The notes beneath the pieces were generated by a model. The model was not told where the DNA came from. It worked only from the letters and a program-made list of their open reading frames with translations, and made no database searches. From positions 1 through 64,000 of the forward strand of contig JAINTL010000097.1 of assembly GCA_019916065.1 (NCBI GenBank): DNA of 64,000 bases, written 5' to 3'. Below are positions 23,188 through 33,675 of the stretch, piece after piece. This DNA comes from Vitellaria paradoxa (Eukaryota > Streptophyta > Magnoliopsida > Ericales > Sapotaceae). Both the position numbers and the translations under genes were made by a program. The number at the start of each line of letters is the position of its first letter. Positions within the stretch are counted from its first letter, which is position 1.

Positions 23188-23869
23188 CTTATCCCCCGGG
23201 GTAGAGGAACCATCCGGGTTTCTTGTGGAGGAATGATAATTCGGGACAATCATTTCAGCAACCACCTCCTTTACCATCACCCTAATTCCAACAGCCCAGT
23301 TCTGTTGCATACCAATCTCCACATAAGAGACCTCTTGAGGATACTCTTAATCAATTTATGCAACAGCAGCTAAACATCAACAATCAAGTAACTCGGGCTT
23401 TGGATGACATTAAGGGCCAAGTCTCTAAGTTGACCCAGGCTATGAGTACCACTCAAAGTGGTAAACTCCCTGCACAACCTTTTCCCAACCCAAAAGGCCA
23501 ACGAACATGACTGAGTCATCGACCTCAGGTGCTGCCCCACATAAGCAAGTTCAGGCTGTCACCACTTTGAGGAGTGGTAAGATCATTCACAAACCTAGTG
23601 ATCCTAGAGTTAGTGCTTCTAATGATTAGTTAGGATTCAGGGCTAGTGAGGGGGTTGAAAAGGTGAGTGATGAAGAGAAAGAGAAAGAAAATAGGGAAAA
23701 GAACAACCATTATGTCAAACCAAGTCTTGAGAAAGAGAAAGATGGAGGAGGAGATGAAAGAGAGAAGGAGAGAACCAAAACGGGGACTTTGGGTAGGCAA
23801 GTTGACCACTCTGATGAGCCCACACCTAGACCACCCTTTCCCTAGAGGTTAGCTAAGGTAAAGAATGAG
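23188..23869 (+). pseudogene. E1 gag, second part
   Basis: This resumes E1 gag after E2. In one frame a Pro/Gln-rich region leads to KRPLEDTLNQFMQQQ and VTRALDDIKGQVSKLTQAM, matching the E2 gag (SLEDTLQQFMQ) and the E4 gag. Frame changes and stops follow around 23510-23640. The Lys/Glu-rich stretch at 23663-23845 corresponds to the charged tail of E2 gag and ends at a TAG (23843-23845) where the relative has Gln. Confidence 0.75.
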
Positions 23870-24730
23870 GTGTTGAATTCTGAGATTTATGAAATTTTCA
23901 AACAAGTAAGAATCAACATCCCGTTACTTGAAGCCATCAAGCAAAATCCCCCTTATGCTAAATTCCTCAAGGATATGTGCATGGTTAAGCAAAAGCTCAA
24001 TGTCAAGGAAAAAGCTTTCTTGACTGAACAAGTGAGTGCCATAATCCAGCGTCACACACCACCTAAGTACAAAGATCCTGGGTGTCCAACCATTTCTTAC
24101 ATTATAGGAGATCACCTTATTGACAAAGCTTTACTTGACCTAGGTGCTAGTGTTAACCTCTTATCCTACATTGTTTACTAGCAACTAGGACTAGGTGAGT
24201 TGAAACCAACAAGAGTGACATTGCAACTAGCTGACCATTCGGTCAAAATGCCAAGGGGAGTGGTTGAGGATGTTTTGGTTCAAGTGGACAAGTTCTACTT
24301 CCCGGTTGACTTTATTATCTTGGACACTCAACCCATTCCTAATCCTACCCAATCTATTCTGGTCATCTTAGGTAGACCATTTCTTGCTACATTCAACGCT
24401 GTGATTAATTGTAGAAGTGGGGTCATGAAACTGTCCTTTGGAAATATGACCATGGAAATGAATGTGTTTCGGGTAGGGAAGCAAATGGGGGAATTTGAGG
24501 ACATTCGAAAGGTAGAAGTGATTCATGTGTTGAGCGAGGAATATTTTGAAAAGACTTTCTTTGAGGATCCTTTAGAGCAAGCCTTGGTGAGAAGTGAAAG
24601 ATGTGAGGCTCTTGATGGAGTAAGTTTTGTGAGGAATGAGGAAGTTATGAATGTGAGGGAAGAAGTCATGGCTACTAGTGGTTGGGTACCGATTTTTGAG
24701 TCTTTGGAGCCTTCTTTGATTAAGCCCTAA
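23870..24730 (+). pseudogene. E1 protease region
   Basis: The region LNSEIYEIFKQVRINIPLLE and the catalytic Asp at 24137-24139 (ALLDLGASVNLL) mark a retroviral-type aspartic protease. An in-frame TAG at 24179-24181 (Gln in relatives) interrupts it; the rest of the domain (24200-24420, ending LGRPFLATFNAVINC) and the linker to RT follow in a continuous frame to 24730. This is inactive as it stands. Confidence 0.88.
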
Positions 24731-26436
24731 ACCATCAATTGAGTGTCCCCTTTACCCTTCTAGGAAACCATTACCGAGTGAACTTAAGTATGTATTCCTA
24801 GGGGAGGGTTAGACATTTCCTGTAGTTGTGTCTTCTCAGTTGAAAGAAGTTCAGGAAGACTAGTTGTTGGCAGTTTTAAGGGCTCATTGTCAGGCTTTAG
24901 GATGGACTGTGGCAGATCTTCGAGGTATTAGCCCCTTAGTGTGCTCTCATCATATATACCTCGAAGATGATACCAAACCTATGAGACAAATGCAATGGCG
25001 ATTGAACCCGAACATGAAAGAGGTTGTGAAAGGAGAAGTGCTTAAGTTGTTGGATGCGGGTATTATTTACCCCATTTCTAATTCAAAGTGGGTCAGTCCC
25101 ACACTAGTGGTCCCTAAAAAGTCAGGTGTCATTGTTGTGGAGAATGAGAAGGGATAATTAGTGCCTCAATGCACCCAAACTAGGTGGCGTATGTGCATTG
25201 ATTATAGGTGTTTGAATGCAGTGACCCGGAGGGACCATTTTCCCCTCCCGTTTCTAGACCAAGTGCTTGAGAGAGTAGTAAGGAAGGCTTACTATTGCTT
25301 CCTTGATGGGTATTTGGGGTACAACTAGGTTGAAATAGCACTTGAGGACCAAGATAAAACCACTTTTACATGCCCATTTGGCACATTTGCGTATAGACGC
25401 ATGCCATTTGGGTTGTGTAACGCATCTGCGACTTTTCAAAGGTGTGTGATGAGCATCTTCAGTGATATGGTTGAGAGGTTCTTGGAAGTGTTCATGGATG
25501 ATTTCTCTGTTTATGGAGAAACTTTTGATGAGTGTCTGGACCACCTTGAAAAGGTTTTGATTCTTTGTGAGGAGAGTAATTTGGTGCTAAATTGGGAAAA
25601 GTTCCATTTCATGGTACAATAAGGGATTGTCTGGGGGCATATAATATCATGTTCAGGGAATTGAGGTTGACAAAGCAAAAGTGGAGTTGATTCAAAACTT
25701 GCCTATCCCTCGATGTGTGAAAGATGTAAGATCATTCCTTGGCCATGCCGGTTTCTATTGGCAATTCATCCAGTCCTTTAGTTCTATTTCTCGACCCTTA
25801 TGCTCATTGTTGTCCAATGATGTTCCTTTCGAGTGGACAACCTCTTACCAAGAGGCATTTGACAGACTTAAACACTTGTTCACCACTGCACCAATTGTCC
25901 AAAGCCCAGATTGGTCTTTACCAGTCGAGCTTATGTGTGATGCAAGTGACTTTGCAGTGGGAGCCGTTCTAGGGCAAAGGAGAGAGGGGAAACCATTTGT
26001 CATTTACTACGCTAGTAAGACTCTAAATGAGGCTCAAGTGAATTATACCACTACGAAAAATGAGCTTCTAGCCATAGTATTTGACCTAGACAGGTTTAGG
26101 TCATATTTGGTGGGATCTTGTGTCACAGTTTTCACTGACCACGGAGCTTTGAAATATCTTCTTGCCAAGAAAGAGGCCAAGCCTTGTTGGATTAGATGGA
26201 TGCTACTCCTACAAGAGTTTGATTTGGAGATTAAAAATAAGAAAGGAGTAGAGAATGTGGTAGCTAACCACTTGTCACGCTTACCAATCCATCTGTCTGA
26301 CTTGAGTGACCACCCAATTAATGAACATTTCCCTGATGAGCACATCATGCACATCAGCACCACCTCTCCTAACCATCTCCCTTGGTATGCAGACATTGCT
26401 AACTTTCTAGTAACCAGTCAGATGCCTTCCTATTAG
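24731..26436 (+). pseudogene. E1 reverse transcriptase and RNase H, with many stops
   Basis: RT motifs are clear: LLDAGIIYPISNSKWVSP, then CPFGTFAYRRMPFGLCNA and FMDD at 25491-25502. RNase H starts near 25900 ([18 protein letters not shown]) and continues through [10 protein letters not shown]. Stops break it, including several between 24728 and 24865, one at 25155-25157, TAG 25326-25328, TAA 25620-25622 and TAG 26434-26436, and there is a small deletion near 25640. Most stops replace Gln or Trp of the relatives. It is a pseudogene but easily recognised. Confidence 0.92.
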
Positions 26437-27925
26437 ACGAAAGTCGATAGAGCTAAGTTCTTACGCAATGTGCGTAGCTTCTTTTGGGATGAGCCTTACC
26501 TTTATAAGTATTACTTTGACCAAATTGTGAGATGATGCATCCCGGATAATGAGATTTTCAGTGTCATTGAGTTTTGCCATGCCTTGGCTTGTGGGGGTCA
26601 CTTTTCTACAAAGAAAACTACCGCTGAGATTCTTCAAAGCAGATTTTATTGGCCCTCGCTGTTCAAGGATGTACACAACTATTGTTTGAGGTGTGATCGA
26701 TGCCAACGATTAGGAGCCCTTTCCAAGCGTAACGAGATGCTCCAGAATCCTGTCATTATTTTGGAGATTTTTGATTGTTGGGGGATAAATTTCATGGGCC
26801 CATTTCCTATATTGTTTGGTTTTGAGTACATTCTTGTAGCCATTGATTATGTCTCTAAATAGGTAGAAACCATGGCCACTCGCACCAATGATCATCGTGT
26901 GGTGGTCAAGTTCTTGAAAGAAAACATTTTTTCACGTTTTGGGATGCCCCGGGCTATCATTAGTAATGGTGGTAAGCATTTTTGCAATCGGCCCGTGGGC
27001 ATCTTAATGCGTAGACATGGTGTGACTTATAAGGTGGGGACTTCCTATCACCCCCAAAACAGTGGCCAGGTTGAGTTGGCAAATAGGGAGATAAAAGGCA
27101 TTCTTGAGAAAACGGTTAACCCCACACGTAAAGATTGGTCTTTGCGGCTAGTCGATGCATTGTGGGCTTATCGTATGGCTTATAAGACTATTCTAGGCCT
27201 GCCATCTACCCATAGAGATGGAACATCGAGCCTACTGGGCAATCCGATAATTCAATGAGAGTCTAGATGATGCCGGCATTCTTAGGAGGCTCCAACTGAA
27301 TGAACTTGACGAATTGAGAAATAATGCTTTCGAGAATGCAAAAATTGCCAAGGCTAAAATGAAGAATTTATATGATCGGCACATCCTTAGGAAATCCTTC
27401 AATGTTGGCTAGAAAGTCTTACTGTACAACCCTTGGGCCTAGCTCAGCGGGTGACCTCCTGATTGTGGGGGGCTGAGGTGACAACCCGCAAGGGTTTGAG
27501 TCTCCGCTGGTGAAATCCAGTCTCGTTGAGTTATTCCAGGGCCACCCACTACAAGCGTAAGCTTGTGACTTAATCGGTTCGGCGGGTTTGTGGGGTGTTC
27601 GTTGGCCCACGGGTTACCGGTCGGCTACACGGTCCGTTGAGGACTGTAATAAACCGGCCGAGTTCCGGGTCACCAAAAAAAAAAAAAAAAAAAAAAATTC
27701 TTGCTGTACAACTCACGGTTACATCTCTTTCACGAGAAGCTAAGGTCTCGATGGTCCGGTCCTTATGTCATTACTTCCATTTCAGAGCATGGTGTGTGTG
27801 AGGTGCATAACCCATGCAACAATACTATTTTCAAAGTGAATGGCCATCGTCTCAAGCCATACTTGGAGACTGTTGTGGCTGAGATTGAGACATGGGTTCT
27901 ATCGGACCCTCCTCCTTTTGAGTAG
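26437..27925 (+). pseudogene. E1 integrase, interrupted by a SINE
   Basis: The zinc-binding part (HALACGGHFSTKKT ... CDRCQRLG) is at about 26578-26715 and the core at 26770-27230. The second catalytic Asp is replaced by Asn (26965-26967, ISNGG). Stops at 26533-26535 (Arg expected), 26860-26862 (Trp expected) and 27410-27412 (Gln expected) and a frame break near 27210 disable it. The SINE at 27431-27698 splits the KVLLYNSRLHLF motif. The C-terminal end (27701-27925, [15 protein letters not shown]) is in frame to a TAG at 27923-27925. Confidence 0.9.
27431..27698 (+). mobile_element. tRNA-derived SINE in E1 integrase
   Basis: A 14-bp duplication (TCTTACTGTACAAC at 27417-27430, TCTTGCTGTACAAC at 27699-27712) flanks a GC-richer insert of about 267 bp ending in an A-run (27675-27697). 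An RNA polymerase III A box (TAGCTCAGCGGG, 27440-27451) and a B box (GGTTTGAGTCTC, 27493-27504) lie about 41 bp apart at the 5' end, as in tRNA-derived SINEs. The rest is unassigned body. The family name is not known to me. Confidence 0.92.
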
Positions 27926-29017
27926 AGAGCTTGCATGACATGTTGTATAATATTAGAGTAGGGGTTTGCCTTTCTTTTATTCACCTTTTCATAGGTTTAG
28001 GTATGTAAAGTTTTGTTTCTTCTTGGCTTTAGATTAAATTGTGTTCAAGGTTGATTTAGAGACTTGGTTGTAATTGAGGGAAGTTAAGGGCTGAACTTTA
28101 GAATGTCCCTTTTAACTGAGTGAAGATGAGCTGCGAGGCAAAGGCATGCGCGCCCGAGGTATGTGCACCTGAGAGGTTGGGTGCCTGCGACATGTGCACC
28201 TGAGAGGTTGGGCACCTAAGGCTTGTGTGCCTGAGCCACCTTGTGTGCCCACCTGCTATCACCTTGGGCGCCCAAGGTTGGTCACATGACCTTTTAAGAG
28301 AGTCACAGTGAGCTGGAAGTTTCAGGTTTTATTTTAAAGACTCCCTTTTGCCCGATCATTCCCCTTCTCTCCTCCCTTGTTCAGCTAAATGAAGAACCAA
28401 GGTGAGGATTCTTCTCCTCCACCAAATCCATCATTCCACCATGCCAAGATTTGTTCTCCTCACTCTAAGAGCTCAGGTTCTTCAACTTTGAGAGGTTTAG
28501 AAGCCTATTTTCAGCCGTGGGTCTTGTGGAATTATGGATGTGAGCTCTAGGTTTTGAAGATTTTTCACAAAAGTGAGGTTGAAAAACTCTTTTGGAGACT
28601 TGATTGTTGATTTGAGCTGAAGTTTTGTTGCTATCTTTGTTGAATAAGTTGATTAGGGGGCATCTTTTGAACTTTATTTCAAATTCCAGCGCTCTTTATC
28701 TTTTGCACACCACTTGTTCGATTAAATGCCCATGAGAACTGAGAATTGAGTTTAGGGGTTGAATTGATTCACAATGATGTGCAATTAAAGTTAAGGGAGA
28801 GTTTGAAGCATTTTGGCATCTTGGGCTTTGTTGTTTGGGTAGATTGATGATGAGTTGAATGAGTGTACTCCAAGTGTTTGATGAGTTGTTTATGAGAAGG
28901 TTGAAGTCATTGTGGGGCAGTTTATTAAGGGCAGTGGGGAGCTTTGATTGCTTTCAATTTGGTGAGCATAACTTTCATTTTGCCCCAGTCTTTTAGCACT
29001 TGTGTGTTGCCACTTTC
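27926..29017 (+). promoter_or_regulatory. E1 spacer between pol and ORF3, with LTR-type palindrome
   Basis: No gene is seen in about 1.1 kb. A GC-rich cluster at 28141-28278 holds relatives of the LTR motif and a perfect 18-bp palindrome, ACCTTGGGCGCCCAAGGT (28261-28278). A related unit, TGTGCACCTGAGAGGTTGGG, occurs twice (about 28163 and 28193). A CCTTTTAAG word and an AT-rich stretch (ATTTTAAAG, about 28332) follow, loosely like the LTR downstream of its motif cluster. This might drive ORF3; it is an inference. Confidence 0.55.
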
Positions 29018-29842
29018 ATGGGCCGATCTTCTAGTCGGCACAAACCACAACCTTCCCCCACTTCATCAGCCAATGACAGTGATTATGTGCCCGATGAAGA
29101 GCAAGAATTAAATGAAGTTGAAGAGGAGGATGTGGAAGAACAAGGGGAAGACGATGAGGAAGATGATGAGGAAGAAAATGAGAAAGAGGAGGATGAGCTT
29201 GACTATGATCCTTATCGGTTCATCGGGAAGGATGCCCAAGATTTGTTTGATTCATACTGGAGTAAGAGGGCAGTTATTTGCTAGAGGGCCATCAATTTGA
29301 ACCATTTTAGTGAGGAGCCAGCTGATTTCAAGACTCTTATGGAAACTAGGGGTTGGACTACTACCATGACATTTCAAGACACTGCTGATCCCAACCTCAT
29401 CTGTGAATTCTATACCAATGCACGTTTGGTGGATAGTCAAAAATCGGACGAGGTATATGTTACTTCCATGGTGAGAGGGCAGCGAGTTACACTCTGTCGG
29501 TGAACTATTAGGGAGGTTCTTGCCATTCCCAAAGTTCACCACCCAGGGTATCCATACCCTAATGAGTAGGGACCCTCACTTCCAGTGCTAGCACGACATT
29601 TGTCTGAGGGAGAGACACGTTCTTGGGGGGTGAGGCATCAGTTTTCAAAGAACAAATTGAGCGGTAACTTCCGAATCCTTCATGAACTCATTTGTTCTCA
29701 GATTTTACTAGTTTCTAATGATGAATATGTTAGCCCCGATCGAGCTCGCTTGATGTACGCTATGACTACCGATGTGTCTATTGATTTAGCGTCCTTGATG
29801 ATGATGGCGCTGCGAGCCCGATTGCATCAGACTAGGGGTCCC
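29018..29842 (+). pseudogene. E1 ORF3, first part
   Basis: This starts at ATG 29018. Residues about 20-75 are extremely acidic (runs of Glu/Asp), followed by FDSYWSKRAVIC, RGW and EFYTNAR, matching E2 ORF3 (YSKRAVLC, RRGW, EFYSNA). Stops at about 29282, 29501 and 29569 break it. The frame runs through LHELICSQILL and is cut at the E3 junction near 29842. The last 115 bp are repeated after E3 at 37159-37275. Like E2 ORF3 it is of unknown function. Confidence 0.8.
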
Positions 29843-29849
29843 AAAAACT

Positions 29850-31360
29850 TGACCGACCCTAAAAAGTGTTTCGGGTTCTACCTCTCAAGTGCAAGAGGGC
29901 AGTCGTAGTTTTAAAACTCGGTGAGTACTGAGGTCGAATCCATAGGGAGGGCTTTGTTAAAAGCTCTAGACTCGTTCTCTTAATTAGTAGGTGAACCTAA
30001 ATTAATTTAAACTAATTTTTTTAGCAACTCAAACTTTTGTTTTAGATTCTAAATGAAAGAAATTCAATTTAATTTTAAAGTGCAAACAAAGCATCTACTC
30101 TAAATTTTAAAGTGAATAAATCAACTCATAAATTAAATTAAATAACAAGCACGATACTAAAAAGGTTCTTGATTCAACTTTCAAGTCCGGGTAGTTCACT
30201 ACTTTACCTTGGGATGTTTTTATTCAAAACTAGATTAGGGTTTAATTCGAAAAGTGTTAAGAATATTGTAACCAAAGGTCAGTACCAGTGATCTCAAGCG
30301 GATATGGTTAAAGACCTTTGTTTCCAAAAGTTTTTCAAACAAACGAAACTAGAAATGAATTCGAAACCTATTTTTAACCTTATTCGAAAGTATGTAAACG
30401 GTTATATTCGAAAACCCATACCAGTTACTTCAAACGAGTGTGGTTAAAGATTTTCGGTTTCGAATGTTTTCGAAACAAGTTGAAAATAGATTTTAACACG
30501 GTAGATCCTTACGCATGAGCTCTCACAACCCATGCGAAGGGTCTACTAACACCCTAAGGTTTTTCGTGAACTACCCATTCTTGATTTGTTAAATCAAAAA
30601 CTAGAGTTTTACGCTAAAACTACTTTAAGCATCTTAAAAACAATAAAATAGCATTCAATCATACGAAAAGAGAATTGAAACAAGCAAAACATGATATTAC
30701 GAAACAAATCGAAATAAAATGAAATAGATTAAAGTGCAACTTACAACGTAAAGCGAATATAAAAGACGAGGTGAAGAATCACTACAAAGACAACGATGAA
30801 AGCTCTAACGAAAACCATGAATCCACGCATCCAAGTTTAAAAAAACTAATCTAAAAACTTTCAAAATTCTATTCTAACGCTCAATTGAAGGTGCAAAATC
30901 AAAAGGGGCTTCCCCCTTCATGGCCGTGCAATGGGTCCTGATAAAGATGCAAGGAAACCCTAGAAGAGGAGCTTTCACGCGGCTATTGTAAATCACGGGT
31001 GGTCCCGACCGTCTGGAGAGGGGGTCGGGACCGTCTGAAGTTTTGTACTTTCTGTGGTCCCGACCGTCTGGGTGACGGTGGGGACCGTCTAGTATCTCCT
31101 TCATTGCTTTCTTTCCTTCTCTTGGTTGGGTCTTTGGGCTAGTCTTTTCTATCGAAGATGAGGTTCGAACCATGACTTTTTCTTTGTCTTCTTGGCCCTC
31201 TCCATAGCTATAAACTTCGACATCCTTGCCCTTTTTCCTACAAATAAAACAATAAAAGTATAAGTAACACAATAACACTAAAACTTCAACTTTACATATT
31301 TTAATGAATGAATAAGTGTTGAGTTAGGGAGTTTGTAATTACACTTTTCAAGTGTAATCA
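29850..31360 (-). repeat. E3 3' LTR
   Basis: 1511 bp. On the minus strand it runs from TGATTACACTTG to GGGTCGGTCA. It holds inverted GGTCCCGACC / GGTCGGGACC words at 31001-31010 and 31023-31032 and more to 31091. The TATA position reads CCTGATAAAG (about 30936-30945), changed from CCTTATAAAG of the other LTR. Short frames within it are not genes. Confidence 0.92.
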
Positions 31361-31398
31361 CACCCCCCAACTTAAACATTGCTAGTCCCTTAGCAATG
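31361..31398 (-). promoter_or_regulatory. E3 terminal polypurine tract with hairpin
   Basis: The minus strand AAGTTGGGGGGTG (31373-31361) adjoins the LTR. An 8-bp stem (CATTGCTA / TAGCAATG, 31398-31377) precedes it; one extra base lies in the loop compared with E2 and E4. Confidence 0.8.
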
Positions 31399-33675
31399 CT
31401 CTTTATTAAAATGAAATGCATGATGTTGTTTATTAAAATGCGATGCAACTACTATCATATTTCTCTTTTCGTTGGAAACACGGCTACACTTAGCTACGTG
31501 TAGCAAGCCCTTTAAACCCCTAGGTTCCCCCTAGTGGATGAGTAAGGTCTCGTGAGAGTTTGCAGTGAATCTACCCACAAAATTCTATGGCATGGTCTCA
31601 AAGTGTCAAAAAGTGATCAAGATAAAAAAAATGAATTAAGTTCAAGCTCAACAAGTTACAAAATCCAAATATCATGTGTAATTTCCAAGTGCTAAGCATA
31701 AATGCATGGACTATCAAAGTAGAAGAAGCATGTGTGCAAAATTGTTTCATTTATTCAACAAGGTCCCAAGAGCATAACTGGAACTAAGTTTTGACTTCAA
31801 AAGCTCAAAAGATTCCACTCATAGAAAGAAATTCACTCATTCAAGGGTTCACACATTCCTAATAGCATATAATGCTATCCTAGTTGCACATAACCCCACA
31901 AACATGTGAGTGAACTGAATTAAAGTTTAAAGTGGACAGCTCATGATAATGTTCCAATGCATATGCAAGAGATCACACTACATAACCTAAACAAGACCAC
32001 TACATGCACAATACAAGAGTTGCTTGCTTAGAATCCACTAGGTCTTTGTTTTGGTTGTAACTTGGCCAAGGGTAATGGTGAACAATGGAAGATATGGAAA
32101 TCAAGGCACATGTTTGGGATAAAGATATTCAAGTGCACACAAGTCCCAAACTACCCATTTCCTTTCCAACCCCAAGAAGAGCTACAACAAGAAGCTTATT
32201 CACTAACTTACAAACTACTCATGGGACATTCTTAATAATTATAATACAATGCACAAGTCCCAAAATTACATAAGCAAAAATGAATGACAGACTTTTTTTT
32301 TTCTTTTCCTTTTTTTTCTCTTTTTTTTTTCTTTTTTTTTTTCTTTTTTTTTTCTTTTTTTTTTTCTTTTTTTTTGTAATAATGAAATAAACATAAGCTA
32401 AATTCTCCACCTAATATTCCCTCTCAATATGCTCTCAAAAGTTTCCATTCCCAATCCCCACTCACATCACTGACATTGAGGCACTTTTTACAACCCAAAA
32501 CACGTAAGGGTAAGGCTTAAAAGTGTGTGAACAAGGTTATGGGATAATATATGAGATGGGAACCAAAGAAAAAAAAAGATATATTTATCACACACTTTAT
32601 TAAAAAGGGTTCAAGTTGGTTCCTAGGGCAATTTCATATCATGAAAGGATAAAATGGCCCAACAATAGCAAAAATGGCCTAGCATCATGTTCAAAGCTTG
32701 CAACAACTCATAATGTGCCAAGTGAAACTTATGCAAGTGTGTGTGATGCAATTAGTGCATTGAAAACCAAAGTGAAGAGCAAAAGAGCTGTGATTATGTG
32801 TAACCCCTCAAGAAAAAGAATATAAGGCACAAAAGCTCACAATTAAGGGGTATAAGTCTCCACCTAGTCCAAGAATGCTCAATTAACCAATGTTAAATAA
32901 AATCTACTCCTAAGCACATAAGTTCTTTTCCATGATAGTCACGAAAATTCACAAGGTTATAGCACACTCAACTTGAATTAAGTTTCCTATTAAAACTTGA
33001 ACAAAACTCACTCATCATTATCTCACTCAAATTCACCATTGACCAAACCAAAAGGGTTGACATGTAAGTATAAATGTGCTAAGTTCATGTGTTCAAGCTA
33101 AAAAATGCTCAAATTTTGAAAAATTTGACAATTTTAGCACAAAGTGTCATCATGCGAACTCTACCCCCCAACCTAGACTAAACATTGTCCTCAATGTGAA
33201 AACTATAATGCATAAGTGGGTCTATAGTGTGCAAAGTGATCATGATGATGAGCATGAAATAATAGCCACAAAAGGCACAAATAAGAACATAGCACAAATT
33301 AAACCAAGCATACACCCATTATTCAAGCCCCTTAAGGCATCACCTAAAACACCCCCCAACCTAGATTCTACAGCACTCCCAACAACAACAATTATATATA
33401 ATGGAGTACCAAAATTGAAAGTGCAAGACTAAATAAAAAGGAGAGGAAGGGTATTACCTCAAGAGCTCCCTTATTTGAAGAAAACAAAAGAAACTATTCA
33501 AAAGAAAAGGTTAGACATAAAATGAAATGAAAATAACACAAGAAAAAGAGTTAGTACGAAAGAAAAAATAAAATAAAAGAAACTAAAGGAGGAGAATCAA
33601 ATTAAAAAGAACTATGAAAATAAGAAAATGAAAAATCTAATCTACTATGTACAAATGAAATGAAGACAAAAAGTG
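31399..33675 (-). other. E3 3' noncoding region
   Basis: About 2.3 kb without a supported gene, similar throughout to E4 43337-45577 and to E1 37840-39843. It includes a long T/C-rich run at 32290-32375 (A/G-rich on the element strand) and a second hairpin-plus-polypurine module at 33161-33197. Frames through the homopolymer run are artefacts. Confidence 0.7.
33161..33197 (-). promoter_or_regulatory. E3 internal hairpin plus polypurine module
   Basis: The minus strand has ACATTG-AGGA-CAATGT (33197-33182) followed by AGGTTGGGGGGTAG (33174-33161). It has the same arrangement as in E4, E1 and E2. Confidence 0.65.

Noticed and set aside
27431..27510. A functional tRNA gene
   Set aside because: A and B boxes are present, but an A-tail and a 14-bp target duplication show a SINE; no full cloverleaf is seen.
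28955..29005. Intron just before E1 ORF3 (donor-like GGTGAG, acceptor-like TTTTAG)
   Set aside because: The interval is about 40-50 bases, too short for a normal plant intron; a longer intron from the LTR leader cannot be judged here.
32219..32410. Lysine-rich small protein
   Set aside because: It is translation of a T/C-rich homopolymer run in the E3 noncoding region.
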